DNA from: Candidatus Latescibacterota bacterium
Lineage (GTDB): Bacteria; Latescibacterota; UBA2968; UBA8231
Direction of reading: 5' to 3'
DNA length: 47,106 nt
Assembly: GCA_022820485.1 (NCBI GenBank)
Contig: JAJEFJ010000012.1
Span: forward strand, 1 to 47,106
The notes below the pieces were generated by a model. That model had not been told where the DNA came from, searched no databases, and worked only from the letters and a program-made list of their open reading frames with translations. Below are positions 42,771 to 47,106 of this stretch, piece by piece (within the stretch, counting starts at the first letter, position 1; each line of letters starts with the position of its first letter). The translations under genes and the position numbers were made by a program.

Positions 42771-43466
42771 CTAGCACCCTTCATTCTCGGCGGCGTTCAG
42801 CTTTTCCAACACCCGCCACTGCTGGCGCTGGCGGCTTTCGGCCGAGTCGAATACCTCGCATGTTAAATGGTCTCGGCTTTTGCCATTGGCTAGTTCGGCT
42901 AGGCGGTTTTGCAAGTCGTCGTGCGAGGGGTCGCGGTCGAGCGCCGCGCGATACACCCCGCGCACGAAATCCGCCGCGTCCGCTTCGTCGAGCAAGTCTT
43001 GGGCTTCATAGGCAAAGGCTTTGAGAGTATGGGCTAACGAAGCCGCCAACCAAGCCTTGTGCTCTTCGATCAAACCCAAAGTGGCGTACAACTCAGCGCA
43101 CAGTTCCGAATCATCAGCCACCTGCTGAGCTTCTTCAGCAGACTTACCTTCAGACCACGCTTGCAGAGTTTGCACATACGCCTTGGCCCGGTCCCGGCGC
43201 TGGTCGTCCATTTCCCAAGCCCGAGTGAGCACATCGACAGCCGGCCGCCCCGGATAGGTGCCCTCGCCAATGGCGCGGGCGATCAGGTCGAGGTTGTCAA
43301 ATGCCCGGTAGTGGGTCAGCGAGTCGAAGCGCGAGATCAGGGCGCGGATGTGGCGCACCGCGTCGGGCAGTTCCCCCAGCGGAGCGACTTGGGCGTCGAT
43401 GCGCTGCATAGCCTCATCGGGCTCGTCGTGGTGGTGCAGAATATTGCGCCAGTGGGAATCAGGCAT
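42771..43466 (-). CDS. Helical protein with DUF4214-like segment
   Basis: Protein of 231 residues, GGAG 5 bases before the ATG, between the dehydrogenase and amidohydrolase genes. Mostly alpha-helical, no signal or membrane segment. Residues about 164-212 (ADFVRGVYRAALDRDPSHDD, then LAELANGKSRDHL and FDSAESR) follow the DUF4214 pattern of FV..Y...L.R.P and a terminal S.E. The N-terminal half I do not recognise. DUF4214 is usually found on secreted or phycobilisome-linker-like proteins, so a cytoplasmic copy in a catabolic operon is unexpected. The assignment rests on motif reading only. Confidence 0.5.
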   Translation of the reverse strand: MPDSHWRNILHHHDEPDEAMQRIDAQVAPLGELPDAVRHIRALISRFDSLTHYRAFDNLDLIARAIGEGTYPGRPAVDVLTRAWEMDDQRRDRAKAYVQTLQAWSEGKSAEEAQQVADDSELCAELYATLGLIEEHKAWLAASLAHTLKAFAYEAQDLLDEADAADFVRGVYRAALDRDPSHDDLQNRLAELANGKSRDHLTCEVFDSAESRQRQQWRVLEKLNAAENEGC

Positions 43467-43489
43467 GATGTCTCCTGTCGAGTTAGGTG

Positions 43490-44530
43490 TTATGCGCGGA
43501 ACAAATGGCCCTCAATGGGCAGACTCACTTCCACGCCCGAGGTGGCCGCCTGCAAACCAGCTTCCATAATCTCTTGGGCGTGCCGCGATTGGGTGGCATT
43601 GGTCGTGCCCTGGGGAGGCTGGCCTGAGCGGATGCAGTGAAGAAAATGCGTGGTGGCATTGCGTTGGGAGGCGGGTAATTCGTCGAGTTTCACCTCTGTT
43701 CCCTCGCGATTCTGGCGGGTGTACACCGTCACCTGATTCCACACCACCATAGTCCCTTCCGTGCCGTAGAGCACCACGTCGTGGGGCGGCACGTGGGGCA
43801 CGGCTTCAGTCCAGCTCATTTCCAAGCGGCATAGAGCCTGGGGGTAGCGCAGCACCATAATGCCGTTGTCGTCAACCGGCAGATGGGTCTTGAGCAAGCG
43901 ACCGGCCATGGCCACGACGCTGTGCGGCCGGCCCAAAAAGTGGACGCATAGGCTGGCACCGTATCCGCTGTAGTCGTTGAAGGCCCCGGCTCCGTTGAGC
44001 TGGGCATCGAAGAGGAAGTCGCAGAATTCGTCGGAGCAACCCAATTCGTCGGGGCCGCAATGACCGCCGCGCCAAGTGAGCTGCCACAATTGCCCAATGG
44101 CCCCTTCCCCGACGAGACGATGAGCCGTGTGCAAGGGCCGCGACCAAGCCGTGGGCCAGTTGACCATCAGGCAGATCTGGTGGCGCTGGGCCGCAGTCAG
44201 CATGCGGTCGGCCTGTTCGAGGGTGGCGGCCATGGGTTTTTCGACCATCGCGTGAATGCCCCGCGCCGCGCACAACTCGACGATGGGAGCGTGGTGCGCA
44301 GTCGCCGAAAAGACGAAGGCCGCATCGGGAGTTTGCGCGTCGAGCAGGGCTTCGTACTCGCCGTACACTTGGTCGCAGCCCGAGCGCTCGCGGAAGCGAT
44401 CCTGCAGCACGGGGTTGGGGTCGGCACCCCCCACGAGGGAGGCTCCCTCCTGATCGGCTAGTTCTTTGAGGTTGCCCCACAAGTGATCGTGGGCCATGCC
44501 CAACACGGCGACTTTGATCGGATCAGTCAT
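43490..44530 (-). CDS. Gfo/Idh/MocA-family NAD(P)-dependent oxidoreductase
   Basis: Protein of 346 residues; ATG at 44530 with AGGAG about 10 bases upstream. Rossmann start VAVLGMAHDH (residues 7-16) replaces the usual GxGxxG; the EKPMA motif at 97-101 holds the conserved Lys-Pro pair. C-terminal domain GAGAFNDYSGYGASLCVHFLG matches the family's substrate-binding part. It oxidises or reduces sugars, inositols or their derivatives. First gene of the minus operon leading to the DUF4214-like and amidohydrolase genes, probably the cytoplasmic enzymes for the ABC importer's substrate. Confidence 0.9.
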   Translation of the reverse strand: MTDPIKVAVLGMAHDHLWGNLKELADQEGASLVGGADPNPVLQDRFRERSGCDQVYGEYEALLDAQTPDAAFVFSATAHHAPIVELCAARGIHAMVEKPMAATLEQADRMLTAAQRHQICLMVNWPTAWSRPLHTAHRLVGEGAIGQLWQLTWRGGHCGPDELGCSDEFCDFLFDAQLNGAGAFNDYSGYGASLCVHFLGRPHSVVAMAGRLLKTHLPVDDNGIMVLRYPQALCRLEMSWTEAVPHVPPHDVVLYGTEGTMVVWNQVTVYTRQNREGTEVKLDELPASQRNATTHFLHCIRSGQPPQGTTNATQSRHAQEIMEAGLQAATSGVEVSLPIEGHLFRA

Positions 44531-44627
44531 AGATAACAAGCTCCTGAGTATCGTTGAGGTGTGAGGTATGGGGACGCCAATTGCCCTGGTCAATCTATAC
44601 CCCTGAAGGTAACAAGGGCAAGCCGCC

Positions 44628-44668
44628 TTGAACGAGGAGGGGCCGCCCGCTATAATATCGTATAGCGG
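44628..44668 (+). promoter_or_regulatory. Strong promoter with operator-like inverted repeat upstream of the restriction-modification locus
   Basis: TTGAAC (44628-44633), exactly 17 bases, then a consensus TATAAT (44651-44656). A perfect inverted repeat CCGCTATA/TATAGCGG (44647-44654 and 44661-44668) covers the -10 box, the usual place for repressor binding. No controller (C) protein gene is present in the window. Confidence 0.65.
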
Positions 44669-44678
44669 AGGACTGCTT

Positions 44679-44714
44679 ATGAAGATCGTTGCCCCACCTT
44701 CCCCAATCGCCTAA
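44679..44714 (+). other. 11-codon leader ORF with ideal ribosome site
   Basis: GGAGGA (44667-44672) is 6 bases before ATG at 44679, followed by MKIVAPPSPIA and TAA. It lies just downstream of the strong promoter and 100 bases ahead of the methyltransferase start, in another frame. It may be a leader peptide or the start of a deleted gene. The methyltransferase itself has no clear ribosome site. Nothing else is seen in 44531-44814. Confidence 0.4.
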
Positions 44715-44814
44715 TTTTGACGCGACGGTATCTTGCTCAGCAAAAACGAGAATCAGCTCAATAGGACGCCCGAAATTTAAGGGCATTCCCCCCTGTGCAA
44801 ATTCTTTAACATCT

Positions 44815-46509
44815 ATGAATAGTATCAACTTAAGTCAAAGCGAGACCGCCTCTGCAACCGAACTGGCAGAAAGCTATCGCCTAGATATATCCCGGAAATT
44901 AGTTCCCAAGAAACGTTCGGAAATGGGACAGTTTCTGACTTCTGTCCCTATTGCTCGGTTTATGGCCTCGCTTTTTGACTCTGTCGAATACGGCCAGATT
45001 CGCCTTTTAGATGCCGGTGCCGGAGTTGGTTCCTTAACAGCCGCTTTTGTAGAGGAATTTTGCTCTCGTACTACTCATCCCCAGGAGATTTACATCAAGG
45101 CTTACGAATTAGAGCCGACGATGATTGAGTATCTACAATCTACGTTTACCAACTGTTGCCGATTGTGCCGGGACAACGGAATCGACCTTCAAGAGAAAAT
45201 TGAAGTTGAAGATTTTATTGAAGGAGGAGCGAAGCAACTGGCAAATGATCTATTTCAGTGTCCTCCAGCTAAGGAGTCCTTCACTCATGTAATCATGAAC
45301 CCTCCCTATAAAAAAATCCGCTCCAATTCTCCACAGAGAAAATGGCTGCAAGCCGTGGGGGTAGAAATCTCAAATTTATATGCAGGATTTCTAACAATCG
45401 CTATCGAGATGCTAAGACCAAGGGGTGAGCTTGTAGCCATCGTACCTCGTTCGTTCTGCAATGGTCCGTACTTCAAATCCTTTCGCAGATTTTTACTCGA
45501 ACAGATGACGATCAAGCGTTTTCATGTATTTGAATCTCGCACTCATGCCTTTAAGGATGATGAAGTACTGCAGGAAAACATAATTTTCCATGCAGTAAAA
45601 GGAGCAGCCTTAGAAACTGTCAGAATCACCTCAAGTCATAGTGTAGAATTCTCCAAGGAGTACGGCGAAATGATCGTAGAGGATATGACCCAGAGGACAG
45701 TCCCCTATTCCAGCGTTGTCAAGCCCGAAGACTCAGAGAAATTTATCCATATAGCCACTACTGATTTTGAACAGCATGTAGTAGATCGGATTTCAGTATT
45801 TAATTATATAGCAACCCTAAATCATTCAAGACTGGATTCCCGCTTGCGCGGGAATGACGCATAGGTAAAAGAGACCGGGCTGATGAACGCATGCTTTCAA
45901 ATCATTTAGGACTGCTATACACTAGAAGATTTAGGTATCGAAGCATCTACTGGTCCCTTGGTAGATTTTAGGCTGAAAGAACATTTGCGCCAGAAACCTG
46001 GATCAGGTACAGCACCCTTGCTTTACCCTGCCCATTTTGACGCCGATGGACTGACATGGCCCAAGGATGGGAAGAAGCCCAACGCCATTAATATCACACC
46101 TGATTCTGAAAAGTGGCTTTGGTCTAATAATGGCCACTATGTGGTAACCAAACGCTTTACTGCCAAAGAAGAGCGAAGGCGCATTGTAGCAGCGATTTAT
46201 GATTCATCCCTACCTGCCCGTAAAGTCGGCTTTGAAAATCACCTAAACGTATTCCATCGACAAAAGCAGGGATTATCTAAAGAGATAGCTTTGGGGCTAG
46301 CCGTTTATTTAAATTGCACCCTAGTCGATAAATACTTCCGCCAATTTAATGGCCACACACAAGTCAATTCTGCCGATCTCAGAACAATTCATTATCCAAG
46401 CCTAGAGACCTTAGCCAAATTTGGTTCTCTGGCCAAAGATAAAATTCCGCTACAAAAGGATATCGATTATCTGATCAACCAAGAAGTCAGTAGAATGGGA
46501 AAGAAATCC
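44815..46509 (+). pseudogene. Interrupted N6-adenine DNA methyltransferase of BsuBI/PstI type
   Basis: The first part (44815-45864, 349 codons) has the SAM-binding motif LLDAGAGVGSLTAAF and the catalytic motif VIMNPPYKK. It then runs into an insert and stops at TAG 45862-45864. The reading frame resumes in the same phase after the insert (from 45910) with TLEDLGIEASTGPLVDFR, the family's conserved target-recognition start, and continues NHLNVFHRQKQGLS and NCTLVDKYFRQFNGHTQVN. Removing 111 bases at 45805-45915 joins FNY to TLEDLG. AT-rich relative to the rest, consistent with transfer. It would protect the site cut by the partner endonuclease; as it stands it is broken. The 3' boundary is approximate, since no stop separates it from the endonuclease frame. 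Confidence 0.85.
45811..45915. mobile_element. MITE-like insert with dRS3-like palindrome
   Basis: About 105 bases flanked by TATA on both sides (45807-45810, 45916-45919). The imperfect ends GCAACCCTAAATCATTCAAGA (45811-45831) and the complement of 45895-45915 match in 15 of 21 positions. Inside, ATTCCCGC TTGC GCGGGAAT (45836-45855) is a perfect palindrome of the dRS3 form ATTCCC-N8-GGGAAT. Stops lie at 45862-45864 and 45907-45909 in the gene's frame. Confidence 0.72.
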
Positions 46510-46966
46510 ATGATTGATCCAATCCAAGCTCAACAGAAAATAGATGAGGCACTAAACCTCTTGATAAACTTCGGCCTTCCCAGAGGCCAGCAAAATGAAC
46601 GTTCCGCACTGACACTGCTTGCCATTTTGAACCTCAAACCAGATGGAAGCTGGCAAGAACTAGAACAACCGCTGATGGGTATCACCCCTATCATGGAATT
46701 TTGCCGGGCTTTCTACGGCAAAGAGTACGCGCCCAATACTCGTGAAACTTTCCGCCGTCAAACCATGCACCAATTTGTTGAAGCAGGTATCGCACTGTAT
46801 AACCCAGACGAACCAGATCGTCCCGTAAATAGTCCCAAAGCATGTTATCAGATCAGCCCAGAAACTTTTGCAGTCATTCTCGCCTATGGTACAGACCAGT
46901 GGGACCAAACCCTTTCTTCATACTTAGAAGAGCGAGAAACCCTAGCTCAATTTTATGCGATGCAGC
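46510..46966 (+). pseudogene. BsuBI/PstI-type restriction endonuclease, N-terminal half, cut by an IS
   Basis: Reads MIDPIQAQQKIDEALNLL, GLPRGQQNERSALTLLAILNL, GITPIMEF, YAPNTRETFRRQTMHQFVEAG and RPVNSPKACYQIS, the N-terminal helical domain of BsuBI/PstI endonucleases (about 316 residues when whole). It is broken after YAMQR at 46966, where the IS starts; the catalytic C-terminal domain is missing and may lie beyond the window. ATGs at 46495 and 46510 are candidate starts, but the frame is continuous with the methyltransferase. By family analogy the site would be CTGCAG, which is inference. Confidence 0.83.
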
Positions 46967-47106
46967 GGCGTTGTTGCATGAATCCTATCGCGGGTATGGT
47001 TTTGGCATGTTGCTTTTTTGTCAGTTGCTTTTTTCTACTCGGTATGACTGGGGTTTGCCCAGATGGATCATTCGATTGAGGATCGCACAGCCGAGTCTAC
47101 TTTCGA
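46967..47106. mobile_element. IS5-family-like insertion sequence, partial
   Basis: The left end GGCGTTGTTGCATGAATCC (46967-46985) resembles IS903/IS5-type inverted repeats. It precedes the minus-strand end of a transposase. The element interrupts the endonuclease gene and continues past the window edge, so its full length, second end and target duplication cannot be seen. Confidence 0.75.
47021..47106 (-). CDS. Transposase C-terminus, IS5-family-like (partial)
   Basis: The last 27 codons are present, ending ILNRMIHLGKPQSYRVE and a TGA at 47021-47023. The ILNRM..LG.P..YRV ending resembles IS903-type DDE transposases. The rest is beyond the window. It was too short to be judged beyond this motif and the adjoining IS end. 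Confidence 0.65.
   Translation of the reverse strand, partial: ESRLGCAILNRMIHLGKPQSYRVEKSN

Noticed and set aside
44595..44828. 77-codon minus-strand open frame upstream of the methyltransferase
   Set aside because: It overlaps the promoter and leader on plus, has no ribosome site, and matches nothing I recognise.
1..47106. CRISPR arrays, rRNA and integrase-type islands
   Set aside because: No regularly spaced repeats, no rRNA-like stretches and no integrase or att-like tRNA end were seen.

Overview
The window looks like a chromosomal piece of a GC-rich, didermal, uncultured bacterium of the FCB type. The closest gut match is a Latescibacterota-like organism, inferred only from gene content: secreted proteins ending in FlgD-type Ig domains, DUF4091/heparinase-like enzymes, DUF6785-like membrane proteins and fused MFS/spermidine-synthase-like proteins. 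I could not test taxonomy. No rRNA, tRNA or CRISPR array was seen.

Layout. (1) 163-13484, minus: six tightly packed genes, transcribed from a TPR lipoprotein candidate through a discoidin+DUF4091 glycosidase-like protein, a Tat-exported sulfite-oxidase-like molybdoenzyme, an MFS/spermidine-synthase-like fusion and a TIM-barrel glycosidase-like protein to a heparinase-like protein fused to an FG-GAP propeller. (2) 13592-29276: four large secreted paralogues (one plus, three minus), each ending in a FlgD-like domain of about 95 residues with an FxPNGDGxND motif and a terminal Tyr. They surround a 908-residue outer-membrane-barrel candidate, a second spermidine-synthase-like fusion and a DUF6785-like membrane protein. 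(3) 29324-31791: a small TIR element next to a good intrinsic terminator, a secreted CBM9-like protein and an SGNH hydrolase. (4) 31858-41132, minus: a carbohydrate ABC transporter (binding protein, two permeases, a 54-residue membrane protein, two ATPases) whose operon continues into a parvulin lipoprotein. It is split by a 2,043-bp insert flanked by a 15-bp direct repeat and carrying a SUMF1-like lipoprotein and a Panacea (DUF4065) toxin-antitoxin pair. (5) 41367-44530: a BrnT-type toxin-antitoxin pair on plus, then on minus an amidohydrolase, a DUF4214-like protein and a Gfo/Idh/MocA oxidoreductase, probably the catabolic partners of the transporter. (6) 44628-47106: an AT-richer, broken BsuBI/PstI-type restriction-modification locus. 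The methyltransferase is interrupted by a small MITE-like insert carrying a dRS3-like palindrome, and the endonuclease is cut by an IS5-family-like element that runs off the window.

Taken together the window reads as a glycan capture and breakdown region (surface discoidin/FlgD proteins, exported glycosidase- and lyase-like enzymes, ABC import, Gfo/amidohydrolase catabolism) peppered with defence and mobile modules. The least described parts are the FlgD-paralogue surface locus and the precisely delimited insertion inside the ABC operon.
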